Origin: Undaria pinnatifida | Lineage: Eukaryota > Sar > Phaeophyceae > Laminariales > Alariaceae | Direction: 5' to 3' | NCBI GenBank assembly: GCA_012845835.1 | Contig: JABAKD010000002.1 | Location: 24,966,518-25,030,517, forward strand | DNA length: 64,000 nt | Part shown: positions 42,015 to 52,230 of the stretch, one piece after another | Layout: every line of letters begins with the position of its first letter | How positions within the stretch are numbered: the first letter of the stretch is position 1 | Program-made: the position numbers and the translations under genes | Notes under the pieces: generated by a model | Database searches by the model: none | What the model was told of the DNA's origin: nothing | The model's input: the letters and a program-made list of their open reading frames with translations, nothing else

Positions 42015-42360
42015 ACAATTTCTTCACTGATTCTCCACCGAATAAAACCATCACCAGTAGAACACACACAGACAGCAGTACCTCGTAGTATCATAGTGTC
42101 ATGCATATATCATTCGTATACACACGTCGTCAGTCGCCAGTCGTCGTCTGTTCGTAGTCACTAGACACTATAATTAGACTCTAGACGGCTAGACTTGCAA
42201 TAAGGGGGTGATGTATTTGACATCTTGCAATAATAGACACTTTTTTATTTCTTTTCTTCTTTTTTTCCTTCTTTTTTTCAACGTAGTATCTGGATTGCTG
42301 TCATTATTATGTATCTGCTGTGTCGGTTTTGTGATCACAGAGCTTGCACACGACGTTGTG
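42015..42360. other. Interior of hAT-like element, unassigned
   Basis: No gene. It includes T-rich sequence and short repeats of TAGACACT/TAGACTCTAGAC near 42164-42193. Confidence 0.45.
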
Positions 42361-42361
42361 A

Positions 42362-42399
42362 CTTTTTTTTTTTTTTTTTTTTTCCTCCGGCGGATGGAC
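42362..42399 (-). mobile_element. Minimal family B 3' end, 38 bp
   Basis: A T-run of about 22 followed by CCTCCGGCGGATGG is, in reverse, only the last 14-16 bp of B plus its A-tail. It is an extreme 5' truncation and useful for fixing the B 3' end. Confidence 0.65.
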
Positions 42400-42638
42400 A
42401 CTGCCGTTTTGCACTTTTGTGACATATTTGTGCGCTGATTGTAAGGCTTCGCTATTTTACCTCTGGGTGCCACGATAGTTTAGTCTTTGGATGCTGCTGG
42501 TTCAGGCGGCGGTAGCTTTGGATGTTGGGTGTGGACGCTGCCAGCAAGGGGGCTGCTGTCGTTAAATTACCCCCCAATTGTTCCGGCGGCGTTTATAGGT
42601 TGTACAGTTAGTGTTCAGGTTGATGCTCTGCGTTATTT
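42400..42638. other. Interior of hAT-like element, unassigned
   Basis: No gene recognised. Confidence 0.45.
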
Positions 42639-42639
42639 G

Positions 42640-42770
42640 TTTGCACAATATGTTGTTGTTGTTGTTGTTGTTCTCACATTAACTCGCATAATCAAGTCCG
42701 TGGTCGCAGGACAGGCTCCAGTCACTCTGGAGCTGAGGAATACCCTAGGGAAAAACACAAACAACCCAAG
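42640..42770 (-). repeat. Family L fragment with CAA tail, reverse
   Basis: (TTG)n, then TTCTCACATTAACTCGCATAATC, GTCACTCTGGAG and ATACCCTAGGG. It is the reverse of 24495-24602. Confidence 0.65.
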
Positions 42771-42774
42771 GTGG

Positions 42775-42940
42775 TACACGCATATATCACAGCTGACGCA
42801 ATTCATGCCTCCACCAGAAACATATAAATATATTACGTAGTAACTGCTGCATGTAGGAGTGGATAGTGCAGTTTGTTGTTGGGCATGCGAACAGCTGACC
42901 GCTGTTCCGTGTTCGATAGTCTTGGGGGGGGGGGACCGGT
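42775..42940. other. Interior of hAT-like element, unassigned
   Basis: No gene recognised. It includes a G-run near 42925. Confidence 0.45.
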
Positions 42941-42944
42941 ACAA

Positions 42945-43165
42945 AGTCAAACGAATAATGAGCGATAATATATATGCACTTGTCATGGGGAAAGTCTGAA
43001 AAAGTTTATTATTGTGGATGGTGGGATTTGAACCCCCGACCCCAAAAAAAACATGGCCTGTCGACGACGCCATTTGTTAAGGTTTATAGTGGGGTATTAG
43101 TCCGTTTGACCACGTGCAAAAGGTTAGCCAGTAGCTTCCCTAAACTAAGCCTTATAACGCACTAC
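42945..43165 (-). mobile_element. Family C repeat, copy 5
   Basis: CATGGGGAAAGTCTG, GGATGGTGGGATTTGAACCCC (B-box in reverse), GTCGACGACGCCATTTGTTA, TTAGTCCGTTTGACCACG, CTAAACTAAGCCTTATAACGC. Confidence 0.8.
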
Positions 43166-43498
43166 CAGCGGTTGTTTATTTTGGTACCACGCAGTGCGTC
43201 ATTGCGAGACCCGTATTATTTCCTCTTCTGTTGTTTGTCTCCTGTTGGACATGATCACCGTCAACGCCGACTTGTTTGTGCAAAATCCTGACAACACTGT
43301 GCGTACACCACTAGGTACTACGAGTACGTACTACTAAATAATTGGGCTCATCGCGACTGCTGCACGTCCTCCATGTTTCAATTTATTGTTGTGATATTCG
43401 TATACTTTCCAGAACAGATATCAATAGTAGCCTTACATAGCTGTTCAATTGTTGCGAAGCTCTACAAATATTACTTTGTACTTGAAAAAGTAGTATAT
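43166..43498. other. Interior of hAT-like element, unassigned
   Basis: No gene recognised. Confidence 0.45.
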
Positions 43499-43499
43499 T

Positions 43500-43548
43500 T
43501 ATACAAATAAAAATACACTCCAGCTGTGAGATGGAATATTTTGTCGAA
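43500..43548 (-). mobile_element. Family D, LINE 3' end, 49-bp truncated copy
   Basis: AAAAATACACTCCAGCTGTGAGATGG is D's extreme 3' end in reverse. Strong 5' truncation is typical of LINE insertions. Confidence 0.7.
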
Positions 43549-43664
43549 AATCACATCATGTGTTGTATGTATTATTACCAGGTCAATACGGTGCTGTATA
43601 CTATCTGTACACCGGCACGCGCGCGTTTTAGTAAGCTAGCTGCTTCATCGCGGCCCCGCGGCCG

Positions 43665-43815
43665 TTGGGAAGGTGGGGGAGTCGCCGACCTATATCCTAA
43701 ATTAGGACACACCCAGCAATACGCGCGATCGGAGTATCACACACAGCTTGCAAAGACGAGTTTCGACGAAATCTTCGATCTAACAGCTGGGCGGAGTGTA
43801 TTTGTATTTTGATAA
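43665..43815 (+). mobile_element. Family D, LINE 3' end, copy 6
   Basis: GGGGGAGTCGCCGACCTATATCC, GCGCGATCGGAGTATCACAC, GACGAAATCTTCGATCTAACAG, ending GGAGTGTATTTG. Confidence 0.75.
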
Positions 43816-44176
43816 TATTCCCTAGTACTACGTGTACACATACATCTACACAGCAATGTTGTATACCTTGAAATCACGCCACCCCGTGTGCTGTTGTGCC
43901 AGTGAGTGCCTTGTCACCTCGATTTCCATCAGCACGTTACCGGAGGCTCGGAATCCACACAACAATCAGCACGTTATGAACCCAAACATGCCGTTCTGTT
44001 ACGATGATTCGGAGGCGTTTCACTTTGCCATCTACCGGTTTTAACCGGTTTTCCGCAAAAAAAAAAGAGCTAAAACCGTCCGAAAAAAAACGTTTTTATC
44101 CGGTTTTTTGTTTTGATAATAACGCCTCGTTATCCGGTTTCGTTTTTTTTTTTTCGCCGCCCGGTGCCCATCTTTA

Positions 44177-44240
44177 GTCAGGAGCCCAAAAACTTCTGCT
44201 GCGCCCCCAATAATAGCGTGGGATGACTCCGGTGTGTATG
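44177..44240 (+). mobile_element. Family F repeat, copy 2, right part
   Basis: It continues F after the hAT-like element: GGAGCCCAAAAACTTCTGCTGCGCCCCC and GCGTGGGATGACTCC, parallel to 63290-63350. Confidence 0.7.
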
Positions 44241-44412
44241 GAAATCTCTCGACGATGTTTTTTCGAAACCGCCGTTCGTTTTCGTTCTGTGTACTCCGCT
44301 TGTTTGGGACGACCCACGCCAGGTGTTTGTTGTCTTGCGTGTTGTTGTAGTGTATTTGCCCTACCTACCTACCTACCTCCCTACCATATCACCAATTTCA
44401 TGTGCCATATGT
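44241..44412. other. Unassigned spacer
   Basis: No gene. Short (CTAC)n near 44361-44378. Confidence 0.5.
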
Positions 44413-44414
44413 AT

Positions 44415-44605
44415 ATATGTCGAGATCACCCTGTTGATCCTGATAGCTACACTGTAGTTGCAAGGGGAGTCGCCGACCTATATCCTTAATGAGGACACAC
44501 AAGCCGTAATACGCGCGCTCGGAGTATCACACACAGCTTGCAAAGATGAGTTTCGACCAAATCCTCGATCTCACAGCTGGAGTGTATTTTCATTTTTATT
44601 ATATA
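44415..44605 (+). mobile_element. Family D, LINE 3' end, copy 7
   Basis: GATCACCCTGTTGATCC through GGGGAGTCGCCGACC and CACAGCTTGCAAAG to CTCACAGCTGGAGTGTATTTTC. Confidence 0.8.
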
Positions 44606-44639
44606 TATATATCCACGCACTGGATATCATCTCATTATC

Positions 44640-45515
44640 TTTCTAGAGCAATCCATGCCGCTGCTGCAATTCCCACCCCCCCCCCGCCCCCAATGCCCCC
44701 TCCTTCCCCACCACCCGCACCATCGCCTAGACCTAGCACCACGCGTATAGCAAACCCCAACATCTATGCGACCTAAAGCCCTTTCACCCCCCCCCCCTCC
44801 ACCTCCCCCCCCCCCCCTCCCCCACCCCCCACCTCACCACCCCCCACCTCCCCACCCCCCGACCCCACCCCCACCCCCTCGAACACTCCGCCCTCTACTC
44901 ACTGGTTGTACGACTTACAGGATATACATGATAAACTGGTGCATTCTTTCCAAAGCCGTCACATGTATCCCCTTAAAGGATGTAAAGTTTCCACGTACAG
45001 ATTGAGCTTCCCCGCCCGTCCCGCCCCCCCCCCTCCCCCCATGATAAACTGGTGCATTCTTTCCAAAAACGTCAGATTTATCCCCTCGAAGGATTTATAG
45101 TTTTCTCGCACAAATTGAGCTGTCCCACCCGTTCCCCCCCCCTCCCCCCCCCACCCCCGCTCCCTTTTGATCAAAACCAGGCCCCCACGTCCTTAAAAAC
45201 TCTGCCCTCCCATCAGCGGTTATTCGACCTACAGGATTCCATTGATAAACGGATGCATTTCCTTCCACAGCTAGCTGTCAGATTTTGTCCCCTCGGAAGA
45301 AACGGGTTTTAAATTTTCCGCGCACAGACTGACTAACATCACCCTGTTGACCCTGATAGCTACACTGTAGTTGCAAGGGGAGTCGCCGACCTATATCCTT
45401 AATGAGGACACACAACCCGTAATACGCGCGATCGGAGTACGTATCACACACAGCTTGCAAAGATGAGTTTCGACAAAATATTCGATCTCACAGCTGGTGG
45501 AGTGTATTTTTATTT
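44640..45515 (+). mobile_element. Family D, longest copy, with C-rich upstream region
   Basis: C-rich tracts alternate with related segments carrying GATAAACTGGTGCATTCTTTCC (44930 and 45043) and ACAGGATTCCATTGATAAACGG (45231). The standard D 3' end follows. The same C-rich modules follow the LINE-2 stop at 28825-29300, which ties D to LINE-2. Confidence 0.7.
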
Positions 45516-45516
45516 T

Positions 45517-45575
45517 TATAAAAAATGAAAATACACTCCAGCTGTGAGATCGAAGATTTCGTCGAAATGTCGAAA
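45517..45575 (-). mobile_element. Family D, truncated reverse copy
   Basis: GAAAATACACTCCAGCTGTGAG abuts the end of the previous copy tail to tail, making a hairpin of about 45-bp arms (45468-45567). Confidence 0.8.
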
Positions 45576-45743
45576 AAATATATGTTCGAGCGTGTGGGCT
45601 ACTGGTTGTGGGGCGGTTCTTACCATTTTGTTTTTAGTCCTGCCGACGACGCCATTTGTTGAGGAATTAGTGGGGTGTTAGTCCGTTTGACCACTTGCAA
45701 AAATCAAACGGAATAATAACCCCACTAGTTCCTTTGAGCATAT
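45576..45743 (-). mobile_element. Spacer and family C fragment, copy 6
   Basis: CCTGCCGACGACGCCATTTGTTG and GTTAGTCCGTTTGACCACTTGC (45640-45700) are the C tRNA-like/body junction. The rest is unassigned. Confidence 0.6.
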
Positions 45744-46297
45744 ACATACATACATACATACATACATACATACATACATACATACATACACACATACATA
45801 CATACATACATACATACATACATACATACATACATACATACATACATACATACACACACACATACATACATACATACATACATACATACATACATACATA
45901 CATACATACATACATACATACATACATACATACATACATACATACATACATACATACATACATACATACATACATACATACATACATACATACATACATA
46001 CATACATACATACATACATACATACATACATACATACATACATACATACATACATACATACATACATACATACATACATACATACATACATACATACATA
46101 CATACATACATACATACATACATACATACATACATACATACATACATACATACATACATACATACATACATACATACTACATACATACATACATACATAC
46201 ATACATACATACATACATACATACATACATACATACATACATACATACATACATACATACATACATACATACATACATACATACATACATACATACA

Positions 46298-46331
<34 letters not shown>

Positions 46332-46598
46332 CATACATACATACAGACATTCATAAATACATTCATACATACATACATACATACATACATACATACATAC
46401 ATACATACATACATACACACATACATACATACATACATACATACATACATACATACATACATACATACATACATACATACATACATACATACATACATAC
46501 ATACATACATACATACATACATACATACATACATACATACATACATACATACATACATACATACATACATACATACATACATACATACATACATACAT
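45744..46598. repeat. (ATAC)n tetranucleotide repeat, about 855 bp
   Basis: Almost pure ATAC (CATA) repeat with a few ACAC variants, one phase shift near 46178 and a diverged block at 46327-46367. Frames of Met-Tyr-Val-Cys or Ile-His-Thr-Tyr repeats on all registers are artefacts. Confidence 0.98.
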
Positions 46599-46599
46599 A

Positions 46600-47265
46600 G
46601 ACTTACTTAATTTTGTCTTTCTCAGGCATTGGCCATCCCTAGCCTCTCAGAGCTCCAACTTCCATATTACTTGCGGAACCTTTCCAGCTTTTCTTTGCTT
46701 TCCAGCTTCGTTCGAAATACGCAACGCCAATAATAGTACATACCGGTACTACTACACCAGGTTTGTACATACCATCAGATACTATACATACATACGCTGT
46801 TGGATCACATGCACGCCCAGCTCAGATCAGTCCGGCTATATATATCCCAGCAGCGCAGCGTAGCGCCGTGCGGAGCCGTGCGGAGCCATGCGGTGCGGTG
46901 CCGTGCCCTTCGCTGCGGTGCTGTGTCGCTGCGCTGTGTGCTTTCTTTCGAACATAGAGCAGTACCGGGTATAATGCGTGTGTTGTTGTGTACGGAGTAC
47001 TACTTTTCCCCTTTTTTCTTTTTCTATAGAGTACGTATTTGATCTTTCACGGCCCCCTGTTTTTTCCCCCACGCAAATTACCCCCGTACTGCCGATCAGA
47101 ACGTAACACCGGTAACAAAAGCACACAGCACAGCTGAGCACAAAAGGGCAATTTGCTCTGCACAAGCAGCTCTTGGCATTATCAAATCGCTGTTCGCACC
47201 AAATCGTGGGCCTCTTCTTTCTGCCCCCTTTACATAGCCTATGTTTTTAGTTGCATTCTTCCTTG
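46600..47265. other. Unassigned sequence
   Basis: No gene. It includes short GTGCGGAGCC/GTGCGGTGCC repeats near 46868-46905. Confidence 0.5.
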
Positions 47266-47271
47266 CCTTGC

Positions 47272-47315
47272 GCGAGCGTAGCGGGCGGCGTCAGCCGCCC
47301 GCGGAGCGTAGCCCT
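47272..47315. repeat. GC-rich hairpin
   Basis: GCGGGCGGCGTCAGCCGCCC forms a perfect stem, flanked by GAGCGTAG and GAGCGTAGC. It is related to the hairpin at 15258. Confidence 0.6.
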
Positions 47316-47320
47316 TGTGC

Positions 47321-47443
47321 ATACATACATACATACATACATACATACATACATACATACATACATACATACATACATACATACATACATACATACATAC
47401 ATACATACATACATACATACATACATACATACATACATACATA
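47321..47443. repeat. (ATAC)n tetranucleotide repeat, about 123 bp
   Basis: About 31 pure units, the same motif as the larger block 0.7 kb upstream. Confidence 0.98.
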
Positions 47444-47695
47444 CTCAGTCTGTGACCACATCAAAATTTGTATTCGTCTAGGATGAAGAATCAGCACGGA
47501 CACTGGGTGTACTGATGTCCTTCGGTACATATCAGGTAGAAATAAAGAACGGCTTAATGTGAAGACTACATACATAATACCTGGTACACACTATTTGCTT
47601 GCTGGATACACTAAAGATGGGAGGAATTGGACATGTCCGTGTAACGTGAACTGGCACTCGTACAACCAGGTAGTGTGTGTTCTTAAAATGAAACA
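47444..47695. other. Unassigned, J-related fragment
   Basis: ATCAGCACGGACACTGG...TTAATGTGAAGAC (47490-47565) reads as a reversed J 5' end. No gene. Octamers at 47579 and 47665. Confidence 0.5.
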
Positions 47696-47699
47696 GCTA

Positions 47700-48295
47700 T
47701 TATTGTCGCCCATCCAGCACAACCGGTGTCCGTGCTGGAGGAGATGCCTCATGGAGAGATGTGCTCTCTCTCTCTGGTCACAAACCACGAGACAGATATA
47801 CACATTGCAAATACAGGAAGCAAGGTGATTTGGCCATGCGACGCAGCCCGTCGCCCCGGTGATCTAGTGGATTCCCGTGAATGCTACTTCGTATTAATAT
47901 TACAACAACAGGAAGGGTTGGTTATTGGGTTCGAATCCCATGTGGGTCGGATTTTTTTATTCGGTAACAAAAATGTAGAAGGAAGCAACCGCTGAAAGCG
48001 ACTAGCAGCGTGCGTAGGCGCAATTCGATGCGAGTCGTCAAGAAGAGAAGAGATAGCTGGAGGTCTTCTCGCGATAACAATCGAGGCTTGTATCGTAGTG
48101 GGGAGGGGGTTCTGATGGGGAAAGAAGAACCCGATTAGTGACCCTGGATCTGAGTTACATCTAGGGAGGGAGAACGAGAAAGGCAAGTGCGAAGATAATA
48201 GAAGAGATCATCAAAAATAAAAAAAGCCAACGGCAATGAGCACGAAGGGGGAAAAAAAAAAAGACAAGCCAGCCAGCACACCAGACCATGTGCGG
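47700..48295 (+). repeat. Family J repeat, copy 5, split by SINE S1
   Basis: J runs from CCAGCACAACCGGTGTCCGTG to TTTGGCCATGCGACGC. S1 intervenes, and J resumes with GCCAACGGCAATGAGCACG, an A-run and GCCAGCCAGCACACCAG. Confidence 0.75.
47853..48228 (+). mobile_element. tRNA-derived SINE S1, full length, inside J
   Basis: Head GCCCCGGTGATCTAGTGG (A-box) and GGGTTCGAATCCC (B-box, 47927-47939), the latter exact to the consensus. The body CGACTAGCAGCGTGCGTAGGCGC and the 3' part match 34560. It ends in an A-rich tail before J resumes. The spacing between boxes is longer than in a real tRNA, so this is not a tRNA gene. Confidence 0.85.
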
Positions 48296-48420
48296 TAAAA
48301 CAATAAAAAAAGGATGAATAAGAAATAAGAAAAAAAAAAGGAAGAAAAAAACAGTGGGCAAGAAAGAAGCCAGCCAGCACACCAGACCATGTGCAGTAAA
48401 ACAATAAAATACAAAAGATT
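48262..48420. repeat. About 100-bp duplication of the J 3' end
   Basis: AGCCAGCACACCAGACCATGTG occurs at 48270 and 48371, each followed by (C/A)GGTAAAACAATAAAA-like A-rich sequence. Confidence 0.75.
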
Positions 48421-49138
48421 GATACTCCAAGTAATAAATAAGAAAAAAAAGGGGGAAAAAACAGTTGGAAAGAAAGAGGGAAACAGGACGGCACGAAGAA
48501 AAATGAAAAACAAGGCACAACAGACAGCCAGCAACAACAGCAGCATGTATAGCAGCAACACAGCAGTATAGCATATCAAAGGTATTAATAGAAGGGATCG
48601 ATTTGATTGTCCTCCTTCCTTTGCACACGACCCGCCATTCTTCGCACTGCTCCCATCTGACATCGTCTTCAACAAACAACGAAAGCTATAGACGACGATG
48701 ACTAAAATAAGAAAAAATCCATCGCTTACCGCACCACAACAGAGCGAGAGGACCAAGAGAGAGAGAGAGAGGAGAGAGCCTGGAAACAAAAAAACTACGA
48801 TCGATGCCGAGAATAAAAAAAATAATCGTGAGACGAAAAAAAAGAGAAACGATGTTACAAGAAAAAAAAGGCTAAGAAAAGACAAAACATGGAATTATTT
48901 CGTATTACGAGCGGGGGCGAGGGCAGCCAGGACCCTTCCGCGGCAGGGTCGGGGTCGTAGTTTTGCCACGCGACCGACACTACAAAGCAAAACGCCTCGA
49001 CCTATCCCATCACGCGCTCGCTCTCTGTTGAACACCTCGTGCTGAACTGCGCGGAGCGGCGCACAAGCTGGTGTCGTCAATTCAAAACCATGGATGGGCA
49101 AAGACGGGATGATCTGACAAACCGAGTACATGGCATCT
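48421..49138. other. Unassigned, purine-rich
   Basis: No gene recognised. Mostly A-rich on the plus strand. It includes a (GA)n stretch near 48758-48777. Confidence 0.5.
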
Positions 49139-49139
49139 A

Positions 49140-49208
49140 CTAAAAAAAATATAAATACACTCTCTCTCGTGCAGCTGTGAGATCGAACATTTCGTCGAAA
49201 CTCATGCG
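49140..49208 (-). mobile_element. Family D, truncated reverse copy
   Basis: AAATACACTCTCTCTCGTGCAGCTGTGAGATCG then TTTCGTCGAAACTCATGCG. 5'-truncated D, with a small CTCT insertion. Confidence 0.7.
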
Positions 49209-49309
49209 AAGTATGTTGCATGCTATGTGACCTCTGACATCTGGATATAATATTAAGAAACGTAAACACTAACCCACAGGCTGGGTTTCTCTAACTTAGA
49301 AGAGAATAT

Positions 49310-49690
49310 TGTTAAGGAAATAGTGGGGTATTAGTTCGTTTGACCACTTGCAAAAGGTTAACCAATAGCTTGCCCAAACGAAGCCTTATAACACTCTCCC
49401 CCCCTGAAACGGCGGGATAGCAGGTCGGCCGGATATACGGCGGACCTCTGTCAATATCCAAGCCGTTTCATTTCCTGGGGATACCAGGGAGAGTATTTTT
49501 CAAGTTCGACATGGGGAAAGTCTGAAAAGTTTATTATTGTGGATGGTGGGGACTTCAACCCACGACCCAAAAAACCCATGGTCTGTCGACGACGCCATTT
49601 GTTAGGTTATTAGTGGCGTATTAGTCTGTTTGACCACTTGCAAAAGGTTAACCGATAGCTTACCCAAACTAAGCCTTACAAACAGGATGC
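49310..49690 (-). mobile_element. Family C repeat, copy 7, with direct terminal repeats
   Basis: A segment of about 75 bp (TTAGT(T/C)(C/T)GTTTGACCACTTGC ... CAAAC(G/T)AAGCCTTA) occurs at 49328 and 49619. Between them lie the C body and the tRNA-like head in reverse (GGATGGTGGGGACTTCAACCC). It could be a SINE dimer or a TRIM-like unit. Confidence 0.75.
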
Positions 49691-51265
49691 ATTCATATTA
49701 ACAGTGTATTCTACACTTGACTGCAGTCTAGCGGCTCCCGGTTGTCTTGTAATACTCTGTAGTTCTCCGCCTGCACTACGAGTGCCAGCCCGCTATTAAT
49801 AGTAAGACAGAACCCCGCCAGAAACTTGGCGAAAAATTAATAAATCGAGGCATGTAAGAAATTCGACAGCTTTTATACTGAAGAAGGTAATGTGAGACAC
49901 CCCCTCTCAAAAATAAGAAAACCTAGCCGATAGACCTAAAGTCTCGGTTTTTTATCGGGAGGGTTGGTACTGCTTGTATTGCTTTGTTTTCTGTGCGGTG
50001 CCCTATACAGCCTCTACGCATGTACAGCATGCAAAACAAACAATGCTACACAGCCATAGCGACCAAAACACTCCACATCGAGGGAAGCCAAGCCTCTCAT
50101 CATGTGCATGAACCGCACACAGGTACAGGATAGGGGCTGTAATATAACAGTAAAGCCTTTCGTTATGGTCATAACGGCATAGTAAAGTCATTTTTGTCCC
50201 TGCCATAGAACGACAGAGTAAAGCCTTTCTTCATTGTCACAACAATGACAGCAGCAATAAAGTTTGCTTTTTAATGTCCTAGCCCGTAAAGGGTGCAAAC
50301 GCACCGCCTACAAAAAACTTCGTAGGCGATCAGCCAGCCAGCCAGCCAGTCAGCCAGCCAGCTAGTCAGCCAGCCAGTCAGTCAGTCAGCCAGTCGCTAC
50401 CTTGGTGGTCTGCGAACCAGGCTGCTCAGTAGCCCGATCGTAGGCAAAGCACACGGGCTCGGGGCATGTGCGCAGGCCTATATAGTCATGACGCGCGTCT
50501 CATGCACGTGCATGGGGGTAGCCCCCTCCTCAATAACCCAGTCTATCAACACCACAACAACGAAGGCTCTTATCTATAAGAACATCAGCACAAGCCCCAC
50601 CACACATGTGGCACCAAAACTACGAGCAAGGTGACGTCTAGCTTACTACTTTCTAGCGAGTGGTATCAAAAATGGACACAGCCGCTACAGGCAGACTTGA
50701 GAGTCCAATCTACATCCACGTGATTACGCCCCCCCCCCCGTCCCTTCGCTTACCGCTCAAAGGTCGTGGCGGGCCGGGTGCAACGTGATGTGGATGTCTC
50801 GCTGCGATAAAGCTCGGCCTGGTGCGTGGGTAGGGCTGACCTTGGGCTGGCAGATTGGCTGGCAGTACTGTTTGGGTCGCAAGAAGAAAACGCGGAAGTA
50901 GGTCCACGGCGCTAAGTGAGAGGGTGTGGGACTGCCGTGCTCTGGGGAATCAGCTCACCAGTTTACATATTTTATGTTATTTTTTTTTTTGTTTCACAGT
51001 AATATTACTTTAGACTATGCTATTGTGATTTCTTGCCGTCCGACAATGATATGAGGCTATGGTTGGCTAAAAGCTCTCACGTGCTCCTGCAAGAGTCAGC
51101 CGCTACTTGCTGCCACCCAATAAAAATACGTCAGGCAAACGTCAGGCGTCACAGGCAGTCAGAAGATTAAGAAAAAAAAAAAACGGCAAGCCCGAAACCA
51201 GAACGCTGAACAACTCATCAGCACTTGAAAAGAGGGTAGAAACCGGCATCCTACTACGAGTATTA
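49691..51265. other. Unassigned sequence with minor repeats
   Basis: No gene recognised. It holds two related segments of about 65 bp with GTAAAGCCTTTC and TGTC or GGTC-ATAAC words (50149-50265) and a (CAGC/CAGT)n run at 50333-50395. Confidence 0.5.
50333..50395. repeat. (CAGC)n/(CAGT)n microsatellite
   Basis: CAGCCAGC units mixed with CAGTCAGC. Confidence 0.9.
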
Positions 51266-51267
51266 TC

Positions 51268-51450
51268 ATTAAAATTAAAAATACACTCCAGCTTTGAGAT
51301 TAAAGATTTCGTCGAAACTCATCTTTGCAAGCTGTGTGTGATACTCCGATCGCGCGTACTAATGAGTGTGTGTCCTCATTAAGGATATAGGCCGGCGACT
51401 ACCCTTAGAACTACAGTGTAGCTTGTACCAGGGTCAACAGGATGATGTTA
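51268..51450 (-). mobile_element. Family D, LINE 3' end, reverse copy
   Basis: AAAATACACTCCAGCTTTGAGATT, CATCTTTGCAAGCTGTGTGTG, CCTCATTAAGGATATAGGCC, CAGGGTCAACAGGATGATG. Confidence 0.75.
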
Positions 51451-51950
51451 ATCAAACCGGCATCCTATGATATATGATAGGATCCAGGGCATCAGGTACG
51501 AACGAACGTACATACTTTAGTACGTACTGCTTGTAATACGTTTTGGTTTCGACATCCTGCTGCTGCATAATGTGTACCCGGTACCAGGTACCGCTGCGGT
51601 TGGCTGTTGCACCGACACAGCTTACCAGCTAGGTGTGGTATATACCATGCCATGGTACGCACGTGAGTACGTCGTCGTGAAGGCATCACACAATACGCAC
51701 TCAGCCGGACTTTTCCCAACATTTTTTTTTCTTCAGATCCTCCTGGAGATCCGGGCAAAAAAAGCTTACAAGCTCGTTACACTTTCGTTTGTGTACCAGT
51801 TTTTGTCCATCTGCAAAGCGCAGACTTTGTGTTAACCTCGCCCCTTCGATTAAGTCAACACCGTGGACTTGCCGGCCTTCTTCGGCCGAACCCTATGAGG
51901 GTTGGCCCAAGACAGTGAGGTAGCCACCCAGGAATCGACAGCTCTTTTTG
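51451..51950. other. Unassigned sequence
   Basis: No gene. Octamer ACCAGGTA at 51583. Confidence 0.5.
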
Positions 51951-51954
51951 CCAA

Positions 51955-52230
51955 AACTTCTTCATTGGAGTTCAAACCATACTACTTGTACTCTTGTGGG
52001 TCCATGCAGCAAAGAAGGCGGGCAAGTGGTACCGGGGGATCCTCAAAGCACCCGGATGGGTCATGGCCAGGTGGCACGTAGAGGAGGAAAAAAAGAACTC
52101 GGAGCGCCGCGCAGCCCGGATGCGCGGACGCACAGAGCCGAAAGGGGGCGGGGGTGGGGGGAGTAGGGAAACCGCTGTTGTTGAAAAAAGCAAGAAGGAG
52201 ACGGCAGACAGGGTAGCAAGGCACCACCAG
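51955..52230 (+). pseudogene. LINE-1 ORF C-terminal fragment
   Basis: In the frame through 51994 it encodes AAKKAGKWYRGILKAPGWVM, ARWHVEEEKKNSERRAARMR and a glycine run. This corresponds to WYRGIVKATDGFMARWY at the end of the minus-strand LINE-1 (near 23250). The upstream reverse-transcriptase part is absent, so this is a severely 5'-truncated copy. Confidence 0.75.

Larger units (their letters stand above)
41834..44176. mobile_element. hAT-like element, 2,343 bp, with perfect 8-bp TSD
   Basis: Flanked by GTCAGGAG on both sides (41826-41833 and 44177-44184), inside family F. The F sequence continues across the gap, as comparison with 63290-63350 shows. The ends are inverted: TAGAGGTGGGCAC on the left (after an extra TAG) and TAAAGATGGGCAC on the right in reverse (11 of 13). 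Both subterminal regions are packed with AACCGGTTTT-type words (41870-42010 and 44036-44160). An 8-bp TSD and such ends fit the hAT superfamily. The interior has no transposase frame. Instead it holds B, L, C and D copies, so it is non-autonomous and was enlarged by later insertions. Confidence 0.8.

Noticed and set aside
45678-46600. Open frames of 289-306 codons on both strands over the ATAC repeat
   Set aside because: A pure 4-bp repeat without stops is open in every frame. The Met-Tyr-Val-Cys and Ile-His-Thr-Tyr repeats are translation artefacts.
47853-47945. tRNA gene
   Set aside because: A-box and B-box are good, but the spacing is too long and no cloverleaf forms. The body beyond matches other SINE S1 copies.
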